Shown here one piece after another: positions 63,786 to 64,000 of a DNA stretch of 64,000 bases. A program made the translations under genes and the position numbers. The number at the start of each line of letters is the position of its first letter. Positions within the stretch are counted from its first letter, which is position 1. A model generated the notes under the pieces. That model saw only the letters and a list, made by a program, of their open reading frames with translations. It ran no database searches and was not told the DNA's origin. This DNA comes from DASWJZ01 sp963846475 (GTDB lineage Bacteria > Pseudomonadota > Alphaproteobacteria > Rhizobiales > Afifellaceae): the NCBI GenBank assembly GCA_963846475.1, contig CAWJVZ010000004.1:2790001-2854000 (forward strand), written 5' to 3'.

Positions 63786-64000
63786 CAGCCAGGCCCTTTG
63801 TCGAAATCGTAGGGCACGCGATCGCGCGAAAGGCGGTACTTGTCGGGATCGGCGTGGTCGTATGGCCGGTCGGGCATGTTGACGAACACCGCGTCGGTCT
63901 GGCCGATATTCTGCACCGCATGCGCCACCTCGGCGGGGATGAGGAGAAGGCCGCGGTTTCTCTCGGTGAGGAAGATCTCGTTCAGCACCCCTCTCGTCGG
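63782..64000 (-). CDS. RfbC-like sugar epimerase (cupin), C-terminal part, 5' end outside window
   Basis: The frame is open to the window edge. The fragment of 72 residues reads EIFLTERNRGLLLIPAEVAH, VQNIGQTDAVFVNMPDRPYD and YRLSRDRVPYDF, the C-terminal half of dTDP-4-dehydrorhamnose 3,5-epimerase or a related cupin isomerase. The motif LLIPAEVAHAVQN and the final Pro-Tyr-Asp-Phe are typical. It precedes the GT2 gene with a short overlap and is part of the same operon. RfbC, or a WxcM-like or ketoisomerase family member, are all possible. Confidence 0.75.
   Translation of the reverse strand, partial: PTRGVLNEIFLTERNRGLLLIPAEVAHAVQNIGQTDAVFVNMPDRPYDHADPDKYRLSRDRVPYDFDKGPGW

Overview
The window looks like a chromosomal segment of an alphaproteobacterium of the order Hyphomicrobiales (Rhizobiales). 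The signs are GC-rich coding sequence with many GTG/TTG starts, an Irr-type Fur regulator divergent from fabA-fabB-fabI, a GTTC-N7-GTTC LexA box, three alphaproteobacterial-style hairpin repeats, and densely overlapping operons. The genus cannot be named from the sequence.

Layout. 0-4.4 kb: the end of hutF, a 27-residue membrane peptide, an exported protein made of three diverged repeats, and alanine dehydrogenase. 4.4-12.4 kb: a seven-gene minus-strand glycan or natural-product operon (two NAD-dependent epimerases, a B12-binding-type radical SAM protein, one GT4 and three CgeB-like glycosyltransferases); neighbouring genes overlap by 1-4 bases. 12.5-16.0 kb: the SOS polymerase gene dnaE2 behind a LexA box, broken by about 22 shifts. 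16.2-19.2 kb: a small conserved-looking gene, then a sigma factor coupled to a membrane-anchored vWA protein (both frameshifted). 19.5-23.3 kb: polA and hisA. 23.4-26.3 kb: a fossil tandem array between hisA and hisF, holding a DUF3800 gene and three Uma2-family genes separated by hisF-5'/hisA-3' remnants. 26.4-30.2 kb: hisF, hisE, coaA, pyrF, a DUF1330 gene and moeB.

30.2-35.1 kb: a 2-hydroxyacid dehydrogenase, an exported SH3 protein, irr, and fabA-fabB-fabI. 35.2-38.8 kb: two membrane GGDEF/EAL proteins with different degenerate motifs. 38.9-43.3 kb: rbfA, an unknown coupled gene, truB, rpsO and pnp, with an inverted repeat in the pnp leader. 43.6-46.4 kb: efp divergent from epmA-epmB, its beta-lysylation genes. 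46.5-49.5 kb: kbl and tdh (threonine catabolism) split by a Phd/VapC-type toxin-antitoxin pair. 49.5-54.7 kb: accessory DNA with hairpin repeats, an EamA transporter, two fragments of one HTH gene, two small genes, and an AT-richer restriction-modification module (vsr, cytosine-C5 methyltransferase, candidate endonuclease). 54.7-61.7 kb: a sugar-type ABC importer without its ATPase and a complete TRAP importer. 61.7-64 kb: a methyltransferase-like protein, a family 2 glycosyltransferase and the end of an RfbC-like cupin.

Quality. Six genes are frameshifted (GT4, dnaE2, sigma, vWA, DUF3800, epmA). Every shift I resolved has the same direction (one extra base), and removing those bases leaves a length divisible by three in each gene. 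This points to insertion errors, or to very recent damage, rather than old pseudogenes. The his-locus fossils and the HTH fragments are real rearrangements.
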